64,000 nucleotides of DNA from Maratus speciosus. Taxonomy: Eukaryota > Arthropoda > Arachnida > Araneae > Salticidae. The notes beneath the pieces are model-generated. The model ran no database searches and was not told the origin of the DNA. It worked only from the letters and a program-made list of their open reading frames with translations. Location of the stretch: assembly GCA_963932465.1 (NCBI GenBank), contig OZ010786.1, positions 276,242,411-276,306,410 on the forward strand. The letters run 5' to 3'. A program made the position numbers and the translations under genes. Below are positions 36,022 to 49,005 of the stretch, one piece after another (positions within the stretch are counted from its first letter, which is position 1; each line of letters starts with the position of its first letter).

Positions 36022-37342
36022 AGAAAGAAAAATCATGTGTTAAGCACAGATTATGAAACACTTTCCAACACTTCCTGAATGCTTTAACAAAACTTCGTTA
36101 TTTAGGGAAATAAGGTAAATAAGATAACTAAGTAAACATTGTAGAAAACGCATAAAACATTTGAAAAACTGATTTCAGCCGTTCCTGTCAATAGCCAAAT
36201 ATGTATTCCAATTCTTTTGAACAGCCCTGCATTTGATCTGTAGGTTGATATATATACTATATAATGGGAAAATTTAGTTCAGCAAGGAAACACACAACAG
36301 TTTGAAATTTCTCTTTCGGCAGTTTATACTAATAGATGAAAACATACTTGAATACTTTTGTATAACCCTTATTACACGCCACTATTTAGCTGAATTTAAA
36401 TCAAACTAAAAGACTCTTAAAACTACTGAAATCATATTTGCAGAAATTATCATTTATAGACGGCCATATATCCAATTCTTTGAGTGACCCTGTATATCAT
36501 TTTATATATATTTTATAAACATTTCTTAGTAAACTAAATGCAGTTCAGCGTAAAAATGCATAACTCATTTAAAAACATCCTTTAAGCAATTTGCGCTCAT
36601 ACCCAGTTACCAGCACGAATTCTTTTGTGTAGCCCTGTATATGAATTATAGCATTTATACGCACCATATATTATGCATAAATATAGTGAAACATAAAAGC
36701 GCATACCATAATTAAAAATACATTTCCAGCAATCATCTCTAATGTACAGCATTTCGGATACAATATAGTATCTGAAATCTTTTGTGTGTCCCTGTAAATA
36801 CTATGCACTTCGTATTATACATGAAATAAGTTATAGTACGTCTCAGCGACGTATATAAATTTCATTATATATGAAATAGATTAGCACAATTAAAATACGC
36901 CGCAAACAATTCCCTCGATCCCTATATCATTATGTAACGGAAATTATTTTGTGTGGCCTTGTAAATGAATAATAACTATTCTTTGCACCACATATTCTAG
37001 AGAATGCATATTTTAGTGCACTTCATTAATGCATATCAGTTGTATTATGTTTGAAAGCGTTTAACATCATTAAAAATCATTTGAAACGATTTTTTCCCCC
37101 ATAGACCGTAATGTAACGGAATGCTTTTTGACTGTCTCTGTAAATGAACTAAATATGCTGTAAACTTCATTTGAAATAGGGAATGGGCTATAGTAAACGT
37201 CAATAACATCAAAAAATTTCAGGGCAATCCGAGTATATTTACGACAGTTAGTGCGTGGACAGACGGACACACGGACTGAGGGACAGACGGACAGACAAAT
37301 CGAAGTCATAAACACTTTTCAACTTTGTTGGAAAGCGTTAAA
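36022..37342 (-). mobile_element. Helitron-like element, family H3, most complete copy
   Basis: Read on the minus strand it starts near 37342 with CTTTCCAACAAAGTTGAAAA, then TGTCTGTCCGTCTGTCC and TAAATATACTCGGAT. It ends near 36022 with GGAAAGTGTTTCATAATCTG and TGCTTAACACATGATTTTT. Between them, CCCTGTAAAT and GCCCTGTATATG blocks recur at roughly 150-200 bp spacing. No gene is present. Confidence 0.6.
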
Positions 37343-37663
37343 AAAGAAACATGCCTATGTCTTTTACAATCCTTGCCTATCATTCGTTTTCTAGATAAAG
37401 AGAAACTGTATTTCTCGGCAGTGTAAGGGAACGATCTCCTGGTATCGTTGATATCTACAGAAAATAAAATCATAGAAATAACCGGAAAAATTTTACAATT
37501 TTATTTTAATATAAATTATGTTTATTTTATATTTCAACGTATTTTTGATAAACAATTGAATATTTCCGGTACTCTTCCTTATAAGATGTTAATTTTATTT
37601 TTCAAAAAAATTGGATAAGCCTCTAAAGCATTTTCTTTTTGAAGATATAAGTAAAAGTATATA

Positions 37664-37695
37664 AAGAAAGTTTTGGGATTGGCACATCCGACTAG
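37664..37695 (+). mobile_element. H1 3' end fragment
   Basis: AGAAAGTTTTGGGATTGGCA followed by CATCCGACTAG before T matches the 3' end of H1 copies A, B and D. The sequence to its left is not clearly H1. Confidence 0.5.
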
Positions 37696-38525
37696 TTTTC
37701 ATTAAGAAGTAATTTGTATTTATCTTATTTTCCACTGAGGAGATAGCAGACGCATTTTTTTCATTATAAAAGTAAATCCTGGTATCGTTTTTAAATTAAG
37801 TTGCCATAACCGATGAATGCTAGCAACGATTTACCCAAAAGAATGATAGATACGATTCATATTCTTTTTCGCAAATACAGCAATCAATAGTGATTCTACA
37901 TCGTCAGTTATTTTTTTTTTTTAAATAATTAAAGAGAATGTTGAAGCCATACGTACGTAGAAAGGCTTTCATCTGCTTTTACTTTAATTGATGAAGTGGT
38001 TATTTTTTGAGTGGACATTTTTTTTTTTTTTTTTGCTTGCAATAAAGAAAATTATAGTACAGTACATAATGAAAATTACATGATAAAATTTAAAAAAAAA
38101 ATCATGTTGGCGTGTATGAAACCAAATTTCTTAAGTGAGGTAGCCAGACTTCGAAGTTTTACGATACGGATGAAGAGGCGTACATAAGATTAAGTGACAT
38201 TATTCGAAAATTATCTAAACAATAAAACAATAGTTCTGTTAGATATAAAAACATGGTTACATTCTCCACAAATTTATTGGACTTATCGAAATTTCATAGA
38301 GGTCAATAAAAAAGAGAATGAGATATTTAAGTACTTACGTACTCGTTTGTTTATAGATTTATCTTATTTTTTTTCCCCAAAATACCCATATAACATTTAT
38401 ACTTATTACGTATACTAAATTACATAAGTACTTATTTAATTCTTATGTTTTTATGTCAATAAGTCTAATAGTTTCACATTTGTTGCTTTTTTTAGACATA
38501 TTGACAGCAAAGGTTTTCCTTACAA
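37696..38525. other. AT-rich DNA without recognised feature
   Basis: No gene is seen. T runs occur at 37910 and 38020. Confidence 0.45.
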
Positions 38526-38670
38526 CGCTTTTTAGTTGATATATAATTTACATGTTATGACTGATTTAAATTTTTTAAAGTTATTTACACTTTTTCAAAC
38601 AGGACCTGATACCACATATTTAAAAAAAAAACGCGTGTGGAACACACCTGGTCCAGGTGACCCATTTTTA
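38526..38670. repeat. Repeat block shared with 17065-17220
   Basis: TTAGTTGATATATAATTTAC, TTATTTACACTTTTTCAAAC, AGGACCTGATA and ACGCGTGTGGAACACAC occur in the same order in both places. The other copy sits inside a TIR element; no such TIRs are seen here. Confidence 0.65.
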
Positions 38671-39011
38671 TGGGGCATAACCTTTTAATATAAACTTCTT
38701 TTCTTCTTCTCACTGTTCGGAAGCTCATTGAAGCTAAAGTACATATATTTTGCTAATATGAGAGCTTATACTTCCCAACCAAATACTGAAGTTAGAGAAG
38801 GCGGCCCAGATATTAGTGCAATACAGACAAGTTTAAAATCGTGAAAATGGCCTGGCACTTAAAGTAATAATGCATCCGGGAGCAAATGTTATTTGTAATA
38901 ATAATGCACCAAAACCTGTATCCAAAACGGGATAGAAAAGCTAGTTTGCTTCTAATAGTCTTTGTTATATAAAAATGGTTTATAAACCAATTTCGGATTT
39001 AAACAATGGTA

Positions 39012-40747
39012 GAAGAAAAGGTCCAAATACCGGCTACTACTTTTGTTTTCAATCTAGATCATACAATTTTCAAAATTAATAAAATAAAAAGTGACAGCAG
39101 GGTACCTTGACACGTCTTACACCTGTTTAGAAAAAAAAAAATCAGTTTAAAAGGCGTTTTCTGTTTATAAGAAGCAAAATTCCGAAAGCCTTCAAATTTT
39201 GAGTTTTTAAAATGGGGTCTAAATACCGGCTATTTAAGTTTTTTTTCTAAAAGATCACACAAATAGAGCTAATGAGAAATATTAAGCAATAAGAATATTA
39301 TTTTAATAAATTTTATTGATTAATAACATTTCTTATGCAGAGAAAAAATACGCAGTTTTTAATAAATATGTATTTTTGTCAAATTTTTAAAATTCTTTTC
39401 CACTATCTCTCACAGTCTTCTTCCCATTATGTTTCTAATTTTGTTTTTTAACGTGTAAAACAAAAAAAAAAGCTTCCTGATTGAAATGAGAATTATTTTA
39501 TCTGAAAAAATCAAAAGCATAATATCACTCTCTGTGTCGGTGTAGTCCATATCAACCCTCATATCGCATTCTTAATATTGAACCCAGACTCCCCGCCCCC
39601 ATTCTTGTCCACAGGGGAAGCACCCATGCAGAAGACACAAATTTATCATCTTCCTCTGTTGGATATTTTCCTTTTTCACTTTTTTAGCCCTCTCGCTGCG
39701 TAATTGTTTTATCAAAATAGCTTCAAAAAGGCGTATTTAACCCCTTCGCAACGAGAGTCTTTTAATTCTTTTGTCACCAGTTTTTCAAAACAAAAGTTTT
39801 TGTCTATTTTAACCGGGAAAATGCTCCGATTAAATAAGGCATAATTTACAATAAAAAAATAACTGGTGGGAATAATCAAGGAGGGTTAATTAGACGGAAA
39901 AAATGCATCCCCGAGGAAATCTCGGGTTGCGCAAATTTTGCTACTTTTACGATGCCCAAGGAAATCACGGGTTGCGCAGCAAGAGGGTTAAAACCAAATT
40001 TCTGCCTCTTTCGCCTGGTTTACTCCGTCATTTCTATTTCTTTCTCTTCACATTTATTACAGGGAATTTTGTAGTGTCCAACAGCTCTTTTTTGGAAAGT
40101 GATCCGGTAACCAGTGTCGGTCCTGCAGAATTACGGCCATAGTTGTTTTTTACATATTGCGAAATGGTACGAAGACTATTTCTGAACCATTTAAATTAAT
40201 TTATTAATTATGGAACTATTTAAATTAATTTATTTTCCTCCCCTTCAAGCAGAGCAACCGAGAGATGTCCAAATACCGGCTAGCCGGTATTTAGACCACT
40301 CTAGGTAGCCGGTATTCGGACCACTGCTATGATCAAGTTAAAATTGGCAACTATTAGCAGCTATTGGCAACTATAAAATTGGCAACTATTGGCCAGTATT
40401 ACTCATTCATATAATAAAATACCAATACTGTGCGCGTGGCAATTGAGAGCTAAATATGTCTAGAAAATAACTTAATCAACAATTCAAGCCATTTACGAAC
40501 AGTATATTTAAAAAAAATGAGAAACACATATCTGAAAAACTTTTGATGTATCAGATTACGTAGATTCGACACTTTTGCATTTACTATTTGTAAATGACAC
40601 AGACTTCAGCGACGTACTTTTCGTAACTTTCTTCTCTCAATTAAAGTTACAAACTCAACCTATCACTGCTAGGCTGCGCTGCGGTCAGTTCTCAGAACAC
40701 CTAGTAGCCGGTATTTGAACCCTAGCCGGTATTTGGACCATCTCCTC
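39012..40747. mobile_element. TIR element E3 with GGTCCAAATACCGGCTA arrays
   Basis: The left end is GAAGAAAAGGTCCAAATACC and the right end, reversed, is GAGGAGATGGTCCAAATACC. The motif GGTCCAAATACCGGCTA or a variant occurs at 39020 and 39216 (plus), 40267 (plus), 40282, 40306, 40705 and 40723 (minus). The target duplication is unclear. No transposase frame was found. A 300-bp MITE is nested at 39688-39987. The terminal G(A/G)GGA style and motif arrays resemble E1. Confidence 0.6.
39688..39987. mobile_element. Possible TTAA-type MITE nested in E3
   Basis: The left end is CCCTCTCGCTGCGTAA after TTAG. The right end, reversed, is CCCTCTTGCTGCGCAA before TTAA. Internal CGCAACGAGAG and CGGGTTGCGCA motifs repeat the ends. 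A mutated TTAA site suggests a piggyBac-like relative. No gene is present. Confidence 0.5.
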
Positions 40748-40940
40748 TATATGAAAAGAGACACGAATTTAAATATATTTAAATCCTTTACTTTATGTCC
40801 TTCAGTTAAAGCTCTCAGGTATTTACAGAACCTCTTTTTCTGCTTCGTGATCTACAAAAAAGTCAAAACTTGGAGACCGAGGTAGCGTAAACTGCCAACT
40901 GGGATAAATGTGAACCTATTCAAGAGAAACTATTTTTTTT

Positions 40941-41297
40941 AACACAATCAAACTGACTGGTAAAGTTATCATACGAATTGAATATTTCCAACGGAGCGAA
41001 AAAATGCCCAGGCTGGGAATTGAACCCAGATCCTTGGCTTACAAGGCCAATGCTTTTCCGTTTAAGCTAACTGGACCAACATCCAGCCAGCATAATTCGC
41101 TCAGATAACCTTATTGGTAAGAACATCTGGTCTGTCATGTAGACAGCTCAACAGAATAAACCGCAGGTAAAGGACCTCCATATAAACGATGGATACGTAG
41201 ATGAACTATTTTTTTAACACAATCAAACTGACTGGTAAAGTTATCATACGAATTGAATATTTCCAACTGAGCGAAACAGGCTCAGTGTTTTGTGTTG
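40941..41297 (-). mobile_element. Tandem tRNA-Thr-derived units at the inner edge of the right arm
   Basis: AACACAATCAAACTGACTGG occurs at 40941 and again at 41216, a 275-bp direct repeat. The first unit is complete. The second is cut after about 65 bases (TTTCCAACTGAGCGAAA) close to the arm border at 41298. Head-to-tail tandem units suggest template switching or unequal exchange. Confidence 0.7.
41006..41076 (-). tRNA. tRNA-Thr(TGT)-like sequence within the mobile unit
   Basis: On the minus strand: acceptor GTCCAGT against CCTGGGC (one mismatch), D arm GCTT/AAGC, anticodon arm TTGGC-CTTGTAA-GCCAA giving TGT, and T arm CTGGG-TTCAATT-CCCAG. The T arm is perfect and A and B box sequences are recognisable. 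Because it belongs to a repeated element it is probably a polymerase III promoter head rather than a translation tRNA. Confidence 0.45.
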
Positions 41298-42746
41298 TAT
41301 TCAATGTTTTACAGAATTTTAGTAAATTAACTATCATTTGTTAGAAAATAAAGTGAAACTCATAAAAAAGCAGAAAAATGATAATTCAAAAGTATTTTGA
41401 CATCATAATAAAAAATCGCTTTAACACAGTAATTATCAAATATAGCAATGTGTCAGTCAATATTTAGTAGCATCTCCCCTGGCCTTTATGATAGCCTCAC
41501 AACGCGCGGGCGTCGAGTCGACTAAATTTTGTATTTGATCTAAAGGAATTCGGTCCCACTCATTTTTAAGAGCTTCATATAAAGCCTCCTTATTTGAAAA
41601 AATTTAGCATCTTACTCTATGATCTAACTCCTCCCACACCTCCCACAGATGCTCTGTGGGGTTCAAATCCGGATTTTGACTTGGCCACTCTAGAACCTTG
41701 ACTTTTTTGCGTTTTATAAAATCACTTACGTATTTGGATTGTGTTCCGGGTAATTATCTTGCTGAAAATACCACTTAGCAGGCAGGTTTTGTTTAGCATA
41801 TGGCAGCATATGAGTCTTTAATATATCAGCAAACATGAACCGATCCATATTCCCCTCAATTCGAACTAAAGGTCCAAATCCGCTGGGAGAAAACCAACTC
41901 CTAACCATCACGTTGCTGCTTCCATGTTTGACGATATTTGGTATCGAACATCATAATTTTGTTTTTAGGACGTCAAATGTACTAGATTCCATTAGAAGAC
42001 ACTAAATTAAACTTGCTTTCTACCGCTCCAGATCACTTTACACTTGTCTGCGATTTGTGGAGTTTTGCGAATGCAAGTCTAATCTTCCTATTCTTAGAAG
42101 ATATCAAAGGATTTTTTGCTGGTCTTCGGCCATAGAAACCACAGAGGTTTAAGCGTTGTTTGACAGTTGAAACGTGTATGTCTTTGCCGTAATTTTCTTT
42201 CAATTAATTTTTTATTACTACAGCCGACTTACGACAAGCACTTGTAGATATCTTTTTTATAATACGGTCAACATTACAAATTTTTTTTAGGACGATCACT
42301 CCGAGGCTTATTTTCGATAGAATTCCGCTTATTAAAAACTTTATTCCATGCACTAACAAGCTGCCGAGACACGTTAAATGAAAGAGCAACTTCTGCTTGC
42401 GTCCTTCCATGCTTAAGTGCATTTACAACGACCTAGAATATTCTTTGCGTTTCGGCATTTAAAAAATAATGACAATAAGTCAATATAAAGACAAATCGAA
42501 GCTATAGAGCAACTGACGCCTTCATAAATTAAATACAAACTAATTGTCAAAATACTTTTGAGCTAAGGAGGAGTCATTTTTCTTCGGTGGCGCCGAATGC
42601 AAACAAACAAGTTGAAACTTGATACCTTTGAATAACTTCAGTCATATAGTTCTAAAATGATAGGAAAAAAAATATTTTTTTTATATTTTTAAATTAAAAA
42701 AATAAGAGCGATTATAATGGTGTCAAAATACTTTTGAGTGCTACTG
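41298..42746 (-). mobile_element. Tc1-like transposon, truncated, right arm
   Basis: The outer end is intact (GCACTCAAAAGTA then TA at 42747). The inner 94 bp, including the second terminal repeat, are missing, so this copy could not move. The broken transposase matches the left-arm copy with minor differences (K/M at 42408, R/S near 42240). Confidence 0.88.
41555..42456 (-). pseudogene. Broken Tc1 transposase, right arm
   Basis: It has the same order and breaks as the plus-strand copy at 33267-34263: helix-turn-helix region near 42370-42414, FQQDN near 41757 and PTEHLW near 41653. Shared frameshifts show that it was already broken before the arms were duplicated. Confidence 0.8.
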
Positions 42747-42839
42747 TATGTCAGTGTTGAGATAGTAGTGTTATAAAAAGGCTGGAAGTATTTGTACTTG
42801 CTAAATTTTGGCTTTTTCAGGTAGATTTACTAAGAAATT

Positions 42840-42943
42840 TTAGATATTACATTCTCCCCGATATCGGAATTTCTGAAAAAAATTTTGCGGATCTACGCCG
42901 ATCGTGACCTCAAGAACCCCAAAACACCTCCAGTTCAAAACTT

Positions 42944-42974
<31 letters not shown>

Positions 42975-43552
42975 CACTTTTTATGGACACGATAACTTCT
43001 ATAATTCTGCACAAACGTCTTCTAAACTGATACATAAAATCAAGGGGCAGAAAATCTCGGTCAAGTTCGTTAGTGGGCAAAATCGGACCAGGGGGGATAT
43101 TTATTATTTTTGTGAAGACAGAAAAAAACCCCCATAACTTCTTAATAAAAATACATATAAAATCAGTTTAATTTTTTTATTACTTCTAGGAAAAGGGCCA
43201 AAAATTTATGTATGACAGATTTTTTATATCATTAAAAATGGGCACAAGGAGCGAAAAAATAGTGTTTTACGAAGACAAAAATTCACACATCTTCATCAAT
43301 TCACAACATATAAAATCCACTATAATTTATTATAAATCTTCTTAATCTTATCTACAACTTTTATATTGATAAGTTTTTGATAGAAACAACTCTTCCAAAA
43401 AAAAAAAAAAAATGCGGGGGTGAAGGAGAAAAAAAATTCATAACTTCGCAGTACACAAGATATCAAATCCGTTAAAAACGTATTATAAATTTTCTTAGTA
43501 TTATATATAACTTTTGTATTGACAAATTTTTGATAAGATCAACTCTTACAGC

Positions 43553-43583
<31 letters not shown>

Positions 43584-43740
43584 AAAAAATAATAAAAGGG
43601 TTGAAGAAAAAAATATTGTTTTAACATGATTCTGATAAAACTAGCTCTTACAGAAAAAATGAAATTAAAAACTCGTCAAAAGACTCCAGGTAAAATTGTT
43701 AAACTGGGTTTATCCCTAATCTTGATTTAGTTTTCGTTGG
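42840..43740. repeat. Mirror of the left-arm tandem repeat region
   Basis: A (CT)n tract lies at about 42942-42960, next to TA repeats. CAAGTTCGTTAGTGGGCAAA, (AAAT)n at about 43554-43582 and CTCTTACAG units follow. An open frame at 42904-43137 is repeat-derived. Confidence 0.5.
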
Positions 43741-44474
43741 TGAAATTAGTTCTTAACTGTAAAATCTGCCTGTTCCTGTAGGCCGAGCTGGAAAGGATTT
43801 TTTTAAATTCAAGGAAACGAATTTAAGTTAGCTTAAAGAAAAAGTTGTTTTCTTCCTATCATTTATCTTTCAGATACTAAGTGCGTAATTATCACATATT
43901 TGCTCATTATGCAAATTACGGCATGTAAGATAGAAATCATTCCATTTGTAATGCTAAAAACTTCGCGTGATAATTTAAAAAATAAATTAGCAATTAATCA
44001 GTGACATCTATTGAAATTATTCTTGTAAAAGAGCATTATGTAAAGCCAAGAATTTCTTTAGTATGCTTTCTTGTTTTCGTTCCAAATATCACCTGTCGAT
44101 AGTTCTACTGTCGCAAAATGTAATATCATCACACTGCTAAAAATAATCTTGCAGTTTAAATCGAAAACCATTTTACTTTTGCATAAGGAAAGGTAAAATA
44201 TCAGTGAACTTTGATTTATTCTTATATGTTACTTTGAGCTTTCTAACAGTTTTAGAGAGTGCATTGTGCTCCATCGGTAATATTTTGAACTAAAACAAGG
44301 AAGTTTGTAAAGAAATTTCCGAATTCACACATTGTCCTCCCGCAAAGCTAATTTCAGTAGCTGTCTCCGTTTACTTGTTTCTGAATTTTCAAAATTCTCA
44401 GTTTTTTTAGGATATCCTGTATATTCAGTCAATTTCTTCAGTTTTGTGTAAACTGCGCACCTCACTTTTAACGC

Positions 44475-46510
44475 CTAAAATTTTGGTAAAATTGGGATCA
44501 TTATATACACACACGGATACGATATTTTTAGTTTACCTTATTATTAACAATTAATGTACATTAGTGAGATTCATTAAAATACCTTAAGGGCAATTGGAAG
44601 CCCCTATAACAACCATGCTAAATTAATGCACTTTTTCTCAAAAACTATCGAAGATATTCACTTGAATTTTTTTATATACGTAATATGAATAATACCTGAT
44701 AAAGTGAAGTCATCTTTATAAACAGATATTCTTTAGTTATTTTTTTAAAAATCTGGAATAAAAACCACTTTTAAATAAATAAAAAAAAAACTTCCATTTT
44801 TCCAAAGAAGTTTTTTTTTTATAAAAATTTTGTAGAAATGTTTGTAACAAAAGTTCACTTCAGATTGATCGGGGATACGTGTGAAGTATTCTGAAACGAT
44901 TGCAAACAATATGTGGTTGTTTCTATAAAAAGGTACATCGAAGTTTAAGAAGCAACATTTCGAGAAAATTCAGTTTAAAATTTACGTATGCAATGTTCAT
45001 GTATGATGTAAGCAAACTGAATTACTTAATTTTTTTAAACTTCTTGTTGTCGTAGAAACAAAAGTAATATATCTTTCGAAAGAGGGAAAATAAACGTTTA
45101 AAAAAAAAATATATATATATATATACACATAAAAAAAGACTTCTTTCACGAATTTGACTTCCAACTGACTTTAATGAAAAAAGCATAAAAAAAAACCTGT
45201 CAAAATTAAAATTTGTCAAAGAAATAAATGATAATTAAAAAGGGAAATATAATAAATTTTTTTCATTAAAATTTACAACAGATAAAAATCGATAAAGTGA
45301 TAGTTGTATCAATGAAAAATCATCCTTTGTTTAAAAAACACATTGACAAAATTGCTATTCACATGTTTATGATTAATAAATGATCTTTAATATAAATATA
45401 TTTTTTAAAAAGCTTATATTCTGAATGAAATATATGATCAAAATTCAGTTCCTTTTTTCAATATTCAGTATATTTATTTAGTGTAAAGGTTATATTTATT
45501 TAATCGTCTTTTGATAAATTTAAATTAAAACATTTAAATATTTATCCAATAGGAAAAACAGAGAAAATAGTATAGAGAAGAATTGTATAATGGAAACAGA
45601 ATATGTAAAATGAGAGAAAGTGTTACACAAATTTTAAATGTTTGTATTTTGGTAAAAACGCTTTTCGAATATCCCTTGGCTTGATTTATTCTGAAGGATT
45701 ATTAATTTGAATGCGTAAAAATCAAATAAATTAAGTTGAAAATCTTAGTTTTTAATTTAATGATTCAACAGAAAATTATACAAAAATAAATTAACTTCTT
45801 TAAATTATGGTATTTATATTTTAGCGATAGAAATACAAAAAAAAGGCTAAAGGTTGAATTAAGTTATAAGCTTCGCTTTGTAAATTAATAACAGAAACAT
45901 TTAAAAATCAACAATTGTCAAATTAAAAATAAAAGGAATTCGATTTTTAATTGTTTCTGAAATTAAGTTTTGTTTGGAGATTTTTTAATCCTTCCATTAT
46001 TTTGGTATGTGTGTGCCATTTACTCTCGTAGATAGAGCACTGAACTATAAATCAAAACATAGAACCTATAAATATGCTTAAATATGGGCCTATATTTGGG
46101 TAAATGTAATAAATCCCAATAAACTCGAATAAAATACAGAAGGTATATTTTTAATAATATGGCAATAATATTATAACACCGATTGCACAAATTACCGTTT
46201 TAACAATTAAAACCTTCTGTTGGTCTTTTCTTAAGAGATACCAATCACTTTTGCATGTCTAATAAAAAAACTAATGAATTAACTCAAAGGACTTAAGTTT
46301 TAATTTAATGAATCATCAGAAAAGTAACGACAAAATAAATTAACTTTGTTAATTATCTTTTTAAAAGATTCACTTTTCAACAAAAGAAATCTATGCAACA
46401 TTTTAAAAGTTTTAAAGACTCAAATTAATTTGAAAATCTTTGCTTGATAATTAAACAGCATGAGGATATAAAAAGCAACATATTTCACATTAGAATGAAA
46501 AGGGAACGCC
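44475..46510. repeat. Degenerate satellite units, right arm (plus orientation)
   Basis: Units are marked by AATTTAATGATTCAACAGAA, AATAAATTAACTTCTTTAAA, GTAATAAATCCCAATAAACT and TAGATAGAGCACTGAACTAT. This is the reverse complement of 29213-31250. No gene is present. Confidence 0.5.
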
Positions 46511-46513
46511 TCA

Positions 46514-46716
46514 TTAAACTGTTATCATACGAATTGAATTTTTCCAACTGAGCGAAAAAATGCCCAAGACGGGACTTTGATTTTACCCAGATCTTTCGCT
46601 TACATTGCCAATGCTCTACCGTTTAAGCTACCCGGGCTGACAACCGGTGAGTATATTTCACTTAGATAACCTCATTAGTAAATAACATATGGTCTGAAAT
46701 GTTGACAGCTCAACAG
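46514..46716 (-). mobile_element. Second tRNA-Thr-derived unit, right arm
   Basis: It is the mirror of 29010-29212, with the tRNA-like part at 46562-46637 and the same disturbed T arm. Confidence 0.7.
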
Positions 46717-47604
46717 ATTAAACCCCAGTGTGGAGGAGAAAATAGCCCCACACTTTTGAATAAAAGGTTGGCCGGATGTACTAAGTGGTAGTACATCACA
46801 TAAATATGCAGAACCCATTGAAATGAGTTCTCATCCCAACAATTAACTGCAAACCAAATTACATATTAATATGTTTCTATTTTAAAACACATAAAAATCG
46901 TTCGGCTGGGGTGGTCCGACCAGAAAACATAGAAGATGCTTGTAACTGGAGAGTTGCATGTAGAATAATGCCGGATTACAAAATCTTTTCGTGCAAACAT
47001 CTTACGAAATCAGAGCCAATTTGAGAGTCTAATACCGCCAAAATTATCCGTTAAATAGAAATGCTACGGGGAAGATTTAAATTATTGGCGATAACTATGA
47101 TAAGAACAATATCGCGAAAATACCTCCAGTAACCTTATTGAATCATCTACAAAACGTTAGAATCTATTTACATTACTGCTGACATATTTACATTTACGTT
47201 AAATTTATTGCCTGAATACAATGGTATAAGTAGGTAATAACTATTTTTAATAAAGATATCAGCTTTAAATTTTTATCGAATAGGATAGGAAAGTAATTAT
47301 CATAAATCTTGATAGATAATTTCAGTTCGTTGAATGCAGCATGAAAATGATTCAATCCTATTAATGTTTTTATTATTTACTTCCGCGTTAAAGAAAAGAG
47401 AAATTTATGCCCGCCGAAATAAATGATAAAATGTATTTAGCCATAAGAAAGACGTTACTTTTAAAGAATATAACTGTTATGCTTTTTGAATAAAAGGAAA
47501 GGAAGAAATAAAATTTAATTTAAATATTAGATTAAAAAGAACAATGTATGATGCTTCATTATACGCAGATAAAGGAACTTCATATAAACGGCGGATTCGT
47601 AAAT

Positions 47605-49005
47605 ATACTATTATTTTTAACACAATCATACTGATTGGTAAATGATGGTCATATATGGAATATCGTTTCCATCCATATTGTTTATATGGAATTCCTTTAC
47701 CTGCGGTTTATTCTGTTGAGCTATCTACATGGCAGACCAGATGTTATTTACCAGTACGGTTATCTGAGCGAAATATGCTCGCCGGTTGTCAGCCCAGGTA
47801 GCTTAACACTTTATCTTCGGCATTATGATCTACTGCAATTTTTTTCACGCAATATTTTTTTTTCAGTTACTACAGTGAAAATTAAAGGATAAACATAAAA
47901 AATACTCACCCGTGAGAAATTTAATTATTTAGAGGTAATTAATTTGGTACTTTAAAGTACCGTCAGAACACTGTGACTAAAATATCGTAGCAGAAAATAT
48001 ACACGGTATTTCAACTGGCACAAGAAAATATTTTCGATTTAATAAGTATGTGAAATATAGGATTTTTCTTATTTGCAAATAAATCGTTTTGCAAATTCCA
48101 GTGTCAATCATCTATTTCAACACTTTAGAATTGAAAATGCTTTTCTCCTGAAGGGATTAAAAAAAAAAAAAAACTATTTTTTTTGTTTCAATCTTGTTAG
48201 CAGTCCTTTAGTTATGCGACGTCAATATTCCAGGGACAACATGTTCTCTCGCATCTCCACATATGCAATATATGAATTTACATATGCTATTTCTAGCATA
48301 GCAAAAACGAGCCAGTGCCACAACCTTTTCAATTTCCTGTAAAAAATAACAGTAAAACAGAAAAGAAAGACCAGGGAAATCATTACTACACTACATTTTT
48401 ATAATTACATTTTAAATCAGATGAAAACGATGGATAACTACACAGACGAAAAGTAAACAAGAAGTTTTTCTCCAACACCCAGTGCACTGACGGTATAAGT
48501 ACCACCGAGTAATTCAACTGTTAAATCAAACACATTCACCGTTCACCTAAAATAGCTAGTGAAATTGTATTCTAAGATCATAATGAACACATAAAAAAAT
48601 CCTACACTTATCTAATATCCTTTACTGTGTTTGAAGCAATGAAAAGACGAGCGTGGCAATCTGCACAAAATGTCGGCACAAAACACATCGATTGCTTCAA
48701 AGATAGCCCCATTCCTCTCTAAAATAAAAAACCTAGAACTACTGCTGCCATGTATTCGGATAAAGTGGAGTGTTTTTGCAAAGTACCATTAGAATATTAG
48801 CAATATTCACTATGGTATAAACGTTTAAATTGAGTGGTACTTATAAGTACCGTCAGTAGATAAAGGGTTAAACGGTAGAGCATTGGCAATGTAAGCCAAG
48901 GATCTGGGATCGAGTCCCGGCTTGGGCATTTTTTCGCTCAGTTGGTAAAATTCAATTCGTATGATAACATTACCAATCAGTATGATTGTGTTTAAAATAA
49001 TAGTA
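47605..49005 (+). mobile_element. tRNA-Thr-derived TIR element, right arm, with piggyBac-like insertion
   Basis: Mirror of 26721-28121. The insertion spans 47807-48867 with TTAA on both sides (47803-47806, 48868-48871). Removing it and one TTAA restores the GCTTAAACGG of the tRNA-like D arm. The same insertion in both arms shows it predates the inverted duplication. Confidence 0.72.

Noticed and set aside
38760..38840. Plus-strand stretch with PNTEVREGGPDISAIQ
   Set aside because: It briefly looked exon-like, but splice sites are poor, the frame closes quickly and nothing adjoining supports it.
41006..41076. Functional tRNA-Thr gene
   Set aside because: It is one of several units with a shared tail and head, so a mobile tRNA-derived element explains it better; the acceptor has a mismatch.
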